Made by a program: the position numbers and the translations under genes. The notes beneath the pieces were generated by a model. That model saw only the letters and a program-made list of their open reading frames with translations. It was not told the DNA's origin and searched no databases. 64,000 nucleotides of DNA. Origin: ZC4RG30 sp963726085 (GTDB lineage Bacteria; Pseudomonadota; Gammaproteobacteria; Steroidobacterales; Steroidobacteraceae). The DNA lies in assembly GCA_963726085.1 (NCBI GenBank), contig CAVSAR010000001.1, positions 372,001 to 436,000 on the forward strand, in the 5' to 3' direction. Below, in pieces: positions 43,541 to 55,317 of this stretch (position 1 is the stretch's first letter; each line of letters begins with the position of its first letter).

Positions 43541-46288
<2,748 letters not shown>

Positions 46289-46711
46289 GGCAGTGGGAAA
46301 CTGGAATTGAACGCACGACCCCGCCATCCAGTGGCCTATGAGATCAACATGCGGGGGCGAGGCGGTAAGCTAAGACGAACGTGTCCAGTCCATGGACTTC
46401 GCCACGGTGCCGCCAGGCGAGCGGGACCAAAGCCCCGTGGGATTCGATGACCGTGTGGCAAAGGTCGGCCGGGAACGAAGCGCGGCCAGAATCACGATCT
46501 TCACCGGCAACACGCTCGCGAATAGTGACAGCCGGCGCGCGCAGGCATCCCGTAACTCACGTATCGAATTATGGTGCGCGCGCGAATGCGGCCCCTGATC
46601 CCGGCATGGGTAGGCACGGCCAGCCGGAGTACCATGTCACTTTCTCGGAGCGCCCCCAATGTCGATGGCCAGAGCCCTCCAGTGAGTCAGTTCGAAACAG
46701 CGACCATACGG
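46289..46711. other. 423-bp stretch without a supported gene
   Basis: No coding frame with motifs. The first 60 bases have a loose likeness to the 3' half of a minus-strand tRNA (GAATTGAACGCACGACC) but do not fold into one. The frame of the next gene is open from 46571, without a convincing start. Confidence 0.3.
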
Positions 46712-47284
46712 ATGACGACCAAGGAACGCTGGATAAAGGGCATCGCCAGTGCGCTGGGGATAGGCGTATTTCTCACCGTCGTCGTTATCCTGTTTCACCG
46801 AAAGTTCGACGACGGAGCCATCTTCTCGTTGGTGTATGGCAGCGCGACAGGCCTAATTGGGGTGGTGCTAATGGTTCAGGCAGCACGGGGGACAAAGTCG
46901 GCGCTCAACGCGAACGCTCTGGCACATCAGGCAGCACATGGAGATCAGCAGCCAGAGCAAAGGCTTCGCCCCGGCGCAAACTACACAGAATTGTGGGACC
47001 GCTGGTATATGCGCTACCTGGCCGCGATTCTGGTGCTCGGCGGTGCCTATTACTCATATGTCCTAGGGGCCGCCGATCAAGCAAAAGGACTCGGGCAGTA
47101 CGCACTAGTTGGCGTGGCCTTGTGGGCCCTGTGGCAGGCGCGCGAAGTTACAGGCCTTGCGCTGGCGCTCGGCGGCATCTACGCGCTCCTCACCGCTCGC
47201 TGGTCGCTCTATATCCCGGGCGCCATTATCCTCGGGGCGATTGTTACTGCGTTGGCGATATTATCCAGAAAGCACAAGCACTAG
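46712..47284 (+). CDS. Inner-membrane protein (function unknown)
   Basis: A 190-aa protein with about five to six hydrophobic segments: two at residues 10-30 and 38-58, then three or four between 100 and 185, with a charged loop between that may bind a partner. I start at the ATG at 46712, immediately before the first helix; ATGs at 46634 and 46571 are in frame but precede a non-hydrophobic stretch. It has no recognisable family motif. Confidence 0.6.
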   Translation: MTTKERWIKGIASALGIGVFLTVVVILFHRKFDDGAIFSLVYGSATGLIGVVLMVQAARGTKSALNANALAHQAAHGDQQPEQRLRPGANYTELWDRWYMRYLAAILVLGGAYYSYVLGAADQAKGLGQYALVGVALWALWQAREVTGLALALGGIYALLTARWSLYIPGAIILGAIVTALAILSRKHKH

Positions 47285-47440
47285 CGTCTGGATAGCCCTG
47301 GACTGACCGTCCGTGGGCTCGCAATGTATTAGGCGACCGCCGGCCGTATTGGCGCACCTGGGGCCGTTACAACCGTCGCATTCATTGCCTTATCAGCTAC
47401 AGGACGCTAGTTTCCCCAGTCTTAACAAGTGGAGGAAGTG

Positions 47441-48100
47441 ATGCACAAACTTGGCGTTCTGTGTGCTGCATTGCTCGGCATGGCCGTCGTTGGCGCACCC
47501 GCAATGTCGCAATCGCTGCCAGCCGATATCGATCCGCAGTCTCGCTCACGCATGCCGCCCATCAAGCGCAGCGAGATGGATGCAGAAGGACAGGCGATCT
47601 ACGACAAGGTGGCTGGCGCTAATCGCACCACGCCGATGCTGGGGCCGGGTGGCGTATCGTTGCATATGCCGAAAGTGGCGCAGGCGATGGACATCCTGAA
47701 CCAGTACCTGCGATATGACAGCGTCATCGGCCGCCGCTACATTGAAGTGACGATTCTGGTCGCCGCGCGCGAGTTCGACCAACAATACGAATGGACTTAC
47801 CACGAAACAGCGGCACTAAGCGAAGGCGCACCGCAGATGACTATTGATGCCATCAAGCACAACGGCGCGCTAACAGCCCTTGATGCGAAGGACGCCGTGA
47901 TAATTCGCTACGGTCGCGAAATCCTGCGCGACCACCATCTTTCGGCGGCGACCTGGGCTGAAGCCGAGGCAAGCTTTACCCGCCAGGGGGCATTGGAGAT
48001 CGCCGCGATCATGGGAGACTACCTGCTCGCCGCAGTTCTGCTGCATGCGGTTGATCAGCGCCTGCCGGCGGATGTTAAGCCGTTGATGCCGGAGAAGTGA
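47441..48100 (+). CDS. Exported carboxymuconolactone decarboxylase (CMD) family protein
   Basis: A 219-aa protein with a signal peptide (to APAMS) and an AhpD/CMD-type helical domain. The segment QQYEWTYHETAALSEG matches the family's EYEW-x-x-H-E, but the CxxC of the peroxidase-type AhpD proteins is absent, so a decarboxylase or other role is more likely. GGAGG lies before the ATG at 47441. CMD proteins are normally cytoplasmic; an exported one is uncommon but known in this kind of bacterium. Substrate unknown. Confidence 0.85.
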   Translation: MHKLGVLCAALLGMAVVGAPAMSQSLPADIDPQSRSRMPPIKRSEMDAEGQAIYDKVAGANRTTPMLGPGGVSLHMPKVAQAMDILNQYLRYDSVIGRRYIEVTILVAAREFDQQYEWTYHETAALSEGAPQMTIDAIKHNGALTALDAKDAVIIRYGREILRDHHLSAATWAEAEASFTRQGALEIAAIMGDYLLAAVLLHAVDQRLPADVKPLMPEK

Positions 48101-48752
48101 CTGCATTAGCTCCATGGGTGGCACGTTCGACTTTGGAAGGACGTACAACCGGAGTCCATCTTTAGGCGGACCGACCCTGACATTTCATGCCCACGCTTAT
48201 AGGGAATCGGGCAATTCCACCTACGCTCCTACCCCGAACATAGCGTGTGTCCGCATTTGAAAACTTGACGCTGGTGACCCTACAGCCCGCACAAAAGTGT
48301 GCACTGCACCATTTTCTCGGCCGACAGCACTTCGACTCATTTGCAGCTATCACACTATGTGTTGATTCGATTGCGCTTGTGGCCGACCAGACCATCGTGC
48401 GAATTCCTGATTGACCACATCAAAGCGCGCCGTACAAGCACACGCGAATGCACGAGCCGACATCTGACTCGGCGAGCGAAGCAACCAGCGAGGCGCCGTG
48501 CGGAAAGGGGGATATGGCCATACCTGCAATTCGGGATCCGGGTTTACATGGCGACGGATCCAGCCGATAGGCTCGGACTAGCTATGAGGATCGGGCTCGC
48601 TATACGGCCCGTTCCGATAACCAGGACTGCGCGGCAGGGGCGGGTTGAACTCCCCTCCACCGTCTCTGACAGGACGGCGGATTGAAATTCCAACCAGTTG
48701 GACTAACCTATAGTTAAACGCCAAAGGCGCGCATCCGCAGTTGGACCCACCA
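48101..48752. other. 652-bp gap holding a tRNA-like remnant
   Basis: No supported coding frame. The tRNA-like element at 48632-48713 is listed separately. The remainder shows nothing I can name, and no promoter for the TIR gene is obvious. Confidence 0.35.
48632..48713 (-). pseudogene. tRNA-Asp-like remnant
   Basis: Read on the minus strand there is a D-arm-like segment (TAGTCCAACTGGTTGGAA), an anticodon hairpin CCGTC-CTGTCAGA-GACGG and a T-arm-like GTTCAACCCG. The anticodon loop has eight bases (with GTC inside) and the two acceptor halves do not pair, so it cannot be a working tRNA. It may be a decayed tRNA or integration scar. Confidence 0.25.
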
Positions 48753-50702
48753 ATGATGAGCGGCGAGCTGCAATTTGCAGCGTTTCTCAGCTACTCGCGC
48801 AAGGATGTGCGGCTGGCTGGCTGGCTAGCGCGATCACTGGAAGAATTCCGCCCCCCCCGCCAGACCGTCGAGGAACTGAAAGCCCGACGCGCTCCTTTCG
48901 TCGCCGCACGCCCGATCTTCCGCGACCAGCAAGACATGCCGGTAGGCGGTGTGATTTCTGATCGCCTGAGCGAAATGCTCGACGTATCGGCGACAGTCAT
49001 CGTTCTTTGCACCACCTCTTCGGCAAAGTCGGACTGGGTCAACCGCGAAATCGAGCTGTTCGCCAGTCGGCATCCCGATCGCCGCATCATTCCCGTCGTC
49101 GCCGAAGGTCATCCCGACAGTGACGAGATTTATCCGCACGCTCTGCTGAAGCTTGGCAAGCCGCTTGCCGCTGATCTGCGCGACCTCCGCGAACGCCGCC
49201 AGGCTGTAGTCAAGATCGCTGCAGCTGTGCTGAACCTCGATGTCGATCACCTTGTTGGCCGGGTGAAGAAACATCGTGCGAAACAGCTGCGCTGGCTCGT
49301 CGCGGGCACCGGAACGGCAGCGCTTGTGCTGGTTGGGCTGGTCGTGACCGCCGGCATAATGGCCAGGAGTGCCCAGCTGGCCAACGATCGGTCGTTCGGA
49401 CAGGTCAATCAACTGCTCACCAGCTTGCGTGGCAACATGAATGATCTGGCTGCCAAGAAGGCGCTGCATGAAGCAGCGAAAGTGTACTTCGACAGCAAGG
49501 CAGGGCAACGACTCAGTGATCGGGATCTACTGCTCAAGGCGGAATGGTTGCGCCAGGAAGGCAAAGATGCGGGACTTCGCCATGAAGACTCACAGTCACT
49601 GGCCTTCCGGAAGGAAGCTCATGCAGTCACAACCGAGCTGCTTCGGCGGGACCCCGCCAATCCTGACTTTCTTTTTTCCGGCGCCCAGAGCGCGTACTGG
49701 ATGGGTAACTACTACTTCCTGCGGGCTCAATCCGAAGCGGCGCGACCGTTCCTGCAGGAGTATGCGGACGTCGCCGACCGTTTGCTGCATGTCGCACCCA
49801 ACTACGTGAACACGGCACTCAGCACCGATGCGCATTCCGAGGTCTATTACGCCCAGGTAAATCTCGGCCAGCTCGCGCTTGAACAAAATCATGATCCACG
49901 GGCGGCAGCGGACGCATTTTCCAATGCGTTACGGTCGCTGAAACCACATCCGGAAAGCTTGAGTGCATTGCTCGATCTCAGCCATGCCCATATGCAGTAC
50001 ATCGACGTGCTGGCGCAATTCGCTGCGGCTGCCGAGGTCATGCAGGCCGTGCGTGCCTGGGAGCCCCTGCTCCAGGAGCTGGAGGCCCATCGCAGCGACA
50101 GCGACGTGGAGTTTCACCTGGCAAATTCCTGGGGAATGATTCTGCACTTTGAGGATCACCTCTCGAGAGGCCTTCGGCCGACAGCGAGCGTGCCAGCTTT
50201 GATGAAATTGTCGAGCCAGAGGCTCAAGGGCGACCCCGACAACGCAACTTCCCTCTCGTTGGCGGCTGAACTCGACCTGGATGACGCGGGAATCAAGTGC
50301 GAGGGGCTTCCGCGACCTGCCACCATCGACGTTACGAGCAAACCCCAGATCGGCCTGATCTCCAGGTGCCTGAAACGCATGCCAACGAGCGAACAGCTGG
50401 CACGGTGCTCATCTTTTGCGACTGCCCTACCGGGCCAGCCGGGATTGCTGGACCAGGAGACGAGCTGGGCAACGCTGCTCTCAGCCTGCAGTCGCAGTGC
50501 GCATCAGGCGGGCGATGCGAGTCTTTCGAAGGCGCTGGAACGGATCGGTGCAACACAATTTTTTGCCCGTGAACCGGAGCAGATGCGCTTGCGAACACAA
50601 TTCGCGCTTGCCGATTTTGCAGCGCGCGAGTCGAACGACTGGATCTCCAGCCTCAACACCAGCCTCGAGCATCGAGGGTGGACCACAATAAGGGAGAAGT
50701 AA
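48753..50702 (+). CDS. TIR-domain protein with membrane helix and TPR-like C terminus
   Basis: A 649-aa protein. Residues 5-150 form a TIR domain: FLSYSRKD (box 1), FRDQQDMPVGG, and SAKSDWVNREIELF, whose Glu99 aligns with the catalytic Glu of NAD-cleaving TIRs. One membrane helix follows at 183-204 (LVAGTGTAALVLVGLVVTAG). The remaining 440 residues are helical and TPR-like. I start at the ATG at 48753; a TTG at 48741 is in frame. The next gene begins directly after its stop. Bacterial TIR proteins serve in immunity or signalling; whether this one cleaves NAD is inferred. Confidence 0.8.
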   Translation: MMSGELQFAAFLSYSRKDVRLAGWLARSLEEFRPPRQTVEELKARRAPFVAARPIFRDQQDMPVGGVISDRLSEMLDVSATVIVLCTTSSAKSDWVNREIELFASRHPDRRIIPVVAEGHPDSDEIYPHALLKLGKPLAADLRDLRERRQAVVKIAAAVLNLDVDHLVGRVKKHRAKQLRWLVAGTGTAALVLVGLVVTAGIMARSAQLANDRSFGQVNQLLTSLRGNMNDLAAKKALHEAAKVYFDSKAGQRLSDRDLLLKAEWLRQEGKDAGLRHEDSQSLAFRKEAHAVTTELLRRDPANPDFLFSGAQSAYWMGNYYFLRAQSEAARPFLQEYADVADRLLHVAPNYVNTALSTDAHSEVYYAQVNLGQLALEQNHDPRAAADAFSNALRSLKPHPESLSALLDLSHAHMQYIDVLAQFAAAAEVMQAVRAWEPLLQELEAHRSDSDVEFHLANSWGMILHFEDHLSRGLRPTASVPALMKLSSQRLKGDPDNATSLSLAAELDLDDAGIKCEGLPRPATIDVTSKPQIGLISRCLKRMPTSEQLARCSSFATALPGQPGLLDQETSWATLLSACSRSAHQAGDASLSKALERIGATQFFAREPEQMRLRTQFALADFAARESNDWISSLNTSLEHRGWTTIREK

Positions 50703-51323
50703 GTGGCAAACGGAAATCTGACTGCGAACTTAGTTTTTGACCTCGTGTGGGTCGAAGTCGTGTTTGGCCCCGACGGAGTCGAGCTGAAAGTGCACTCCCA
50801 ACCGGGCCTGCAGCAGCCGGGCCTGGCCGGAGTCCTCGCCAGCATCTCCGAGGATACGCGACCTGCAAGGAAAGCGTCCCTGGAGCGTGCCGCAATGGAA
50901 ATCGGCAAAGTGCCGGCTGATCAAAAAGACCTCTCAAGAAAAGACGCGTTTCGGCGGATAGCGGAATCGCGCGACTGGGGAAACTTGTCATCGATCGCAT
51001 TTATTCCGCAAGCAAACAAGATCCTGATCTCCAGGGCTCGCGCGACGCAACTTATTTTCTGGTCGAAAGACACGGCGTGGTTGTTCGATCCCCCTGGGCT
51101 ATTCCTGGATAGGCCGCTGGATCCAGCCATCGGCACCCTCACTGACCCCCAGATCATTGACGGACAGACGACGGTATTAGCCACGTTCCTTCCGAACCCT
51201 CAGGCACCGATAACGCAGTTCAAGTACAACCTTCGATTGATCACGGGCGTCCAGACCAATGGTGTCTATGACGGTCACGCGATCATCATCGTCGATCCCA
51301 TAATCGAAACGAGCAAGCAGTAG
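50703..51323 (+). CDS. TIR-linked protein of unknown function
   Basis: A 206-aa soluble protein with no signal or membrane helix. It starts with GTG directly after the TAA of the TIR gene, with AAGGGAG upstream, so the two are surely cotranslated. The second half looks beta-rich with hydrophobic strands (ATQLIFWSKDTAWLFDPPG, HAIIIVDPII). I find no known domain. Its tight coupling suggests a sensor, inhibitor or partner of the TIR protein. Confidence 0.7.
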   Translation: MANGNLTANLVFDLVWVEVVFGPDGVELKVHSQPGLQQPGLAGVLASISEDTRPARKASLERAAMEIGKVPADQKDLSRKDAFRRIAESRDWGNLSSIAFIPQANKILISRARATQLIFWSKDTAWLFDPPGLFLDRPLDPAIGTLTDPQIIDGQTTVLATFLPNPQAPITQFKYNLRLITGVQTNGVYDGHAIIIVDPIIETSKQ

Positions 51324-51354
51324 AAAAAAGGGCGGCGCCCCGTAAGCGCCGCCC
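51324..51354 (-). terminator. Rho-independent terminator
   Basis: A 9-bp GC-rich stem (GGGCGGCGC / GCGCCGCCC) with a 7-base loop (51330-51354). On the minus strand it is followed by six T (51324-51329), a strong terminator for the minus-strand pair at 51508-53349. The plus-strand side lacks a T-tract but the hairpin may also slow transcripts from the TIR pair. Confidence 0.85.
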
Positions 51355-51507
51355 TGTACAGCAGTTCGGCATGCCAGGGAGCGCCCGGTTTGTGCCTCAC
51401 GCGCCCTGTATCTGCCGCACCCGCGGCGCGCATCCATTCTTGAACGGTTGGGTGCCCTCAAGATCGCAACTCAGGGGGCTGGCTACTTTGCGTCGTCGGA
51501 CGCCGTC

Positions 51508-52320
51508 CTAGAGCTTTGGCTTCTCCTGCGCGTTGGCTTTGTCGATTACCTGCTGCTCACGACCGTTGGCGGCCTTGGCAAGGGCCTCCATGGTTGCATC
51601 TCTGGTGCGCGCTTCGATTGCGAGATCAGCCAATTCCACGACAAGGCCTCTAGCGAGTCCCTGACTGGTTGGCGGCAATAGCGACGCGGACACCTTGGTG
51701 AACGCCCGACACTGCTCAAGCCACGCTTCACGCCGCGCAATCGCCTGAGGACGGGTGAGGACCAAGGTGTCGCCGTTGCTGGCCTGGCCGTTGAGGCTCG
51801 GCCCCGGTCCGAAGCTGTTGCAGTTGTTAAATCCGGGGAGACCCGGCGGCAATACGGCGCGCTGCCCGTTGGGCGAAAACCACCAGAAGCCCGGGACGGC
51901 CTGCGTCATCGGGTGCTCCAGGGGTCCGTACTTCTCCTGCAGCGTGGCCACGACGTTCTGCGGCAGCATCTCCTTCCCGGGGGCGAATTTGAGCTGCCGC
52001 ACGATGCGCCACACTACCTGGGGTGCCGGCGGCAGAGTGAGGTCGAGCTGAATGACTTCGGCGGAGTTATTGACATCTCCATCGCTCATATCCAGCTCGA
52101 AGATGATCGGCTTGGCGCTCAGGTCCGGCAAGCTCCAGCGCCCGACCTTGATGTTGCGCACCGTGCCGGCGTACTGCTTGAGCCTGGTATATGCCTCCTG
52201 CGCCGACATGCCCGGCCGAAATCCCACGATGTCCGGGCCGGCAGCCTCCGCCGCCGACGCTGCGCCGGCCGCTGCAATCAGCAGCGCTGCAACACCCAAA
52301 AGTCCAAGGGTTCGGCTCAT
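51508..52320 (-). CDS. Exported protein, paralog of its neighbour (function unknown)
   Basis: A 270-aa protein with a signal peptide (to GAASAAEA). Shared blocks with the upstream gene are DIVGF-x-P-x-M followed by EAYTRLKQY, VVWRIVRQL, and VVATLQEKYG, in the same order, so the two are diverged duplicates. It also has two cysteines (NNCNSF, EQCRAF). It ends about 150 bases before the strong terminator. Function unknown. Confidence 0.75.
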   Translation of the reverse strand: MSRTLGLLGVAALLIAAAGAASAAEAAGPDIVGFRPGMSAQEAYTRLKQYAGTVRNIKVGRWSLPDLSAKPIIFELDMSDGDVNNSAEVIQLDLTLPPAPQVVWRIVRQLKFAPGKEMLPQNVVATLQEKYGPLEHPMTQAVPGFWWFSPNGQRAVLPPGLPGFNNCNSFGPGPSLNGQASNGDTLVLTRPQAIARREAWLEQCRAFTKVSASLLPPTSQGLARGLVVELADLAIEARTRDATMEALAKAANGREQQVIDKANAQEKPKL

Positions 52321-52347
52321 AAGATTGGCCTCAGTGGATATGGGACT

Positions 52348-53349
52348 TCAGAGGGATGGCTTGTTCTTGCTGGCCTTTTGAACTTCGCTCTGCTGCTCCT
52401 GCCGGGCCGCACCGCTGAGCAGGGCAACCGTGGCACGCACCGCGCGCGCGGCCACTGGCACCTCAATCGCATCGACGGTAAAGGAACTGATGAGTTCCCC
52501 CTGGTAAACCTGCGCGCGCACAATCACCAGCGTGGATGTACAGGCGTCATGTTGCGTCTTCTTGTCCAGCTGACCCTGATTTATGACCCGCAGCTGCTGC
52601 AGGTCCGCGCCAATCACCGGGGCACCCGAAAACAGTTGGACGCAACTGTCAACGCCCTGGACACCCATGGAGGGCAGCGGCGCAGGCTTTCCGCTCTCGT
52701 CAAACAGCCACCACAGAATGGTCGGCTCATCGCTGCCTTGTGGCAGAGCCAGCGTTTCCTTGCCGTACTTCTGGTGCAGGGCGGCGACCACATCCTTGCG
52801 CAGCATCTGGTGGTCGGCGCCTCCGAGCCGACGGTACACCCCCCACACCACTTGCTTCTCCGGTGGCGGGGTCACCTCGACCAGAACCGTTTCGTCGTTC
52901 ACACCTGGGATGTGCCAGCCGACGCTGAACTCGAGCAGCGCGGGCTTTTCGTAGCCGGGGTAAGGTTGCATCGGGAGGGTGGGTTTGACCCGACCTGGGT
53001 AGCGAGCCTGAAGTGTGGGCATGGCCTCACTCAGGGGCATCGCCAGATGGATACCGACGATGTCAGGCAGAGCCTTGTAGTCTCCCAACGTGCTAGCGGC
53101 CAGTGCCGACTTTTGTTCATCGATTGAGAATGGCTCCGCGGGCGCGGCAGCTGCGATCTGCTGACTATTGGGCTGAGCCGCCGGACTTGTCGGTTGTGGC
53201 GCCGGTGCTGCACCGGTGTGTTGCTGCTGCGCTTTCTTCAGCGCTTCTTGAAGAATCTGCATGGGACTCTTCGATTGCTGGCTAAAGCTTGTACCCGATG
53301 CAATAGCCAACACGGCCGAAAGAAGAAGCACGGTGTACGTTGATTTCAT
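52348..53349 (-). CDS. Exported protein with Pro/Gln-rich linker (function unknown)
   Basis: A 333-aa protein with a signal peptide (MKSTYTVLLLSAVLAIASGT), a linker rich in Gln, Ala and Pro (residues 28-75), then a domain paralogous to the next gene: DIVGIHLAMPLSEAMPTL, VVWGVYRRLGG and VVAALHQKYGKE. Two cysteines (DSCVQL, DACTSTL) match those of the paralog. I start at the ATG at 53349, preceded by GGGAGG; the open frame begins at 53361. Function unknown. Confidence 0.75.
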   Translation of the reverse strand: MKSTYTVLLLSAVLAIASGTSFSQQSKSPMQILQEALKKAQQQHTGAAPAPQPTSPAAQPNSQQIAAAAPAEPFSIDEQKSALAASTLGDYKALPDIVGIHLAMPLSEAMPTLQARYPGRVKPTLPMQPYPGYEKPALLEFSVGWHIPGVNDETVLVEVTPPPEKQVVWGVYRRLGGADHQMLRKDVVAALHQKYGKETLALPQGSDEPTILWWLFDESGKPAPLPSMGVQGVDSCVQLFSGAPVIGADLQQLRVINQGQLDKKTQHDACTSTLVIVRAQVYQGELISSFTVDAIEVPVAARAVRATVALLSGAARQEQQSEVQKASKNKPSL

Positions 53350-54015
53350 GGCACCTCCCATCGCTGCGCGGTCGGTCCTAGAAAAGCGGGTTGAAGTTCT
53401 TGTTGATTACGCTACTGCGCCGGCATGCGGCCGGTGGAACTGTGCATCCGGACAAGATTCGATGCAACTACAGATTTATAGCCGCCTGACCGGCCCGACT
53501 GAACAGGACATCGCCCGACGGGATGGCTAGGACCAAGGTGCGCGCGTAGAGCTCGGCTTAGTGGTGCATTAGGTGGCGCGAGACTCTCCGGTCTCCGCCT
53601 CCGCGTCCGTCAGGAGGTGAGCATGAAACGCGTCTGCTCGTGACGGCCTTATCTCCATAACAGGCCAACTGCTTGGTCAACGCTTTCTGCCAACCAAACG
53701 GTCCAATCGGCCGGTAGCGGGCGGGATTTGTCCCCAACGCCACACACGGGTTCAACTTTACCGGGCGGCCGTGCCCACGAATCGCGATCAAAACGACGTG
53801 CGTATGTTGCTTGTAAACGACTACGAAACATCTTGACCGTGTGAGGTTGTGGAGGGGGGCGGGTAGCGACAAAAAGGTAGCTCGCGACCGGATTTGCGGG
53901 CTATGGCCTGTCGGTGCTATTTTTTCCCCCGACTAAGACCCGATCGACGAACTGGGTCGAGCGCGCAGGGCGTTCAGATTTCCCATCCTCCGCCTTAAAT
54001 TCGGGGGTCCATACG
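53350..54015. other. 666-bp intergenic stretch
   Basis: This divergent gap holds no recognisable gene. Open frames on both strands lack motifs, and I see no IS end or tRNA. It must carry promoters for both flanking units. Confidence 0.35.
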
Positions 54016-55317
54016 ATGGCTAGACCATGCATGTTGCTGGCCCTTGCTCTGGTATCCGTCTTAGTGGCGTGTACCTCCGGCCAATCAGTTGCACCGGAGG
54101 CCACTGCACCGCCTCCCGCGGCACCGCCGCAGGCAACACCGCCGCCAGTAGCACAGCAGCCCGCGTCACTCACATTTACTCGTTTCGGAGGGGCGTCGCT
54201 CGCAATCAGCGCGTCATTCCAGATGGGAGTCCGCGCGGTAGATGCAAACGGACTTGCGGTTGTGGCGCCGCCTGTTACCTGGAGTACGAGCAATCCGAAT
54301 ATCGCGACTATTTCGGCGGAAGGCGTTGTCACAGGGGTTGCCGAAGGTACCGCCACGATCGTAGCGAGCGTGGGAGCGTTGAGCGCGAGCGCGACCTTTG
54401 CCATCTTCGCTGGTCCATCAGCGATCGCGATCCAGCCGACCAATGATGTTATTCAGATCGCGCCGGGACAGACATTGCAGCTCTCGAGTTACGTGTTCTG
54501 GGATCTAGCCTCCCAGGCGATCATTCCGAATGTGCCGGTCACGTGGACGTCGTCACGCCCAGATCTCGCAACGGTGAGTAGCTCCGGCCTCGTGACGGCC
54601 CTTGCTGCTGGTATGGTGGAGATTCGCGTGTCAACTGATGCGCTGGTGGCGACGAAACGATTCAACATTTCGGTGCCGCCTGCAGGCACGGGCGTGGTGC
54701 GCTTCATTAACGCAGGCGATGGCGTGTCTCCCATGACATTCCGGCCAAGTACCGGCAGCCCTGTTACGCTAAAGTTCGGCGAGATGAGCGAGCAGGTGCT
54801 CCCGGCCGGAACGTTGCAGGTGACGATGGACGGAGCGCTGGTCGGAGTCACCAACTACGACTCGGAAACCATTGCAGCGCGGCAGTTTGTCGGAACCCTG
54901 CCTGCGCAGACACAGCTGACGCTGGTTGGAACTGCAAACGCGGACTATGCTTACTATACGGGGCCCGTCACGATGGCCCCGCTGTGGGACGCGACCGATT
55001 CCGTACCGGTTGACCGTGTGCGCGTTCGCGTCGTGCTCGCGACGACCGGGGGCTACAATGTGTACTTCGCTCCGCCAGGCGCACCGGCAGCCGTGTTATT
55101 TCTGCAGGGGTGCTACCTCGATTGGCCTTACGGCGTCACTGACTATGCCGAACGACCGGGAGGCGCTTTCGACATAGTGCTTCAGGCCGGCAAGGGCCTG
55201 TCTGGTCCGGAGACGGCGCGGTTCACGGTTACGCCGCAATTGGGTCACGCCACGACGTACATTCTTGCGGGACAGAATGCGACCACGCTAACCGTCCTTA
55301 CGCGCATAGATCGATGA
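54016..55317 (+). CDS. Lipoprotein with two BIG2 Ig-like domains
   Basis: A 433-aa lipoprotein; the lipobox VLVAC puts the lipidated Cys at residue 19. A Pro/Ala linker leads to two bacterial Ig-like (BIG2) domains, each with the pattern WS/TS-x-x-P-x-x-A-T-(I/V)-S-x-x-G-(V/L)-V-T. A C-terminal beta region around GVVRFINAGDG and YAYYTGPV resembles DUF4397. I start at the ATG at 54016; the frame is open from 53914. The stop overlaps the peroxidase ATG. It may display or tether the peroxidase at the cell surface. Confidence 0.8.
   Translation: MARPCMLLALALVSVLVACTSGQSVAPEATAPPPAAPPQATPPPVAQQPASLTFTRFGGASLAISASFQMGVRAVDANGLAVVAPPVTWSTSNPNIATISAEGVVTGVAEGTATIVASVGALSASATFAIFAGPSAIAIQPTNDVIQIAPGQTLQLSSYVFWDLASQAIIPNVPVTWTSSRPDLATVSSSGLVTALAAGMVEIRVSTDALVATKRFNISVPPAGTGVVRFINAGDGVSPMTFRPSTGSPVTLKFGEMSEQVLPAGTLQVTMDGALVGVTNYDSETIAARQFVGTLPAQTQLTLVGTANADYAYYTGPVTMAPLWDATDSVPVDRVRVRVVLATTGGYNVYFAPPGAPAAVLFLQGCYLDWPYGVTDYAERPGGAFDIVLQAGKGLSGPETARFTVTPQLGHATTYILAGQNATTLTVLTRIDR

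Noticed and set aside
46289..46350. A tRNA-like run (GAATTGAACGCACGACC).
   Set aside because: It does not fold into a cloverleaf and no acceptor partner is found nearby.
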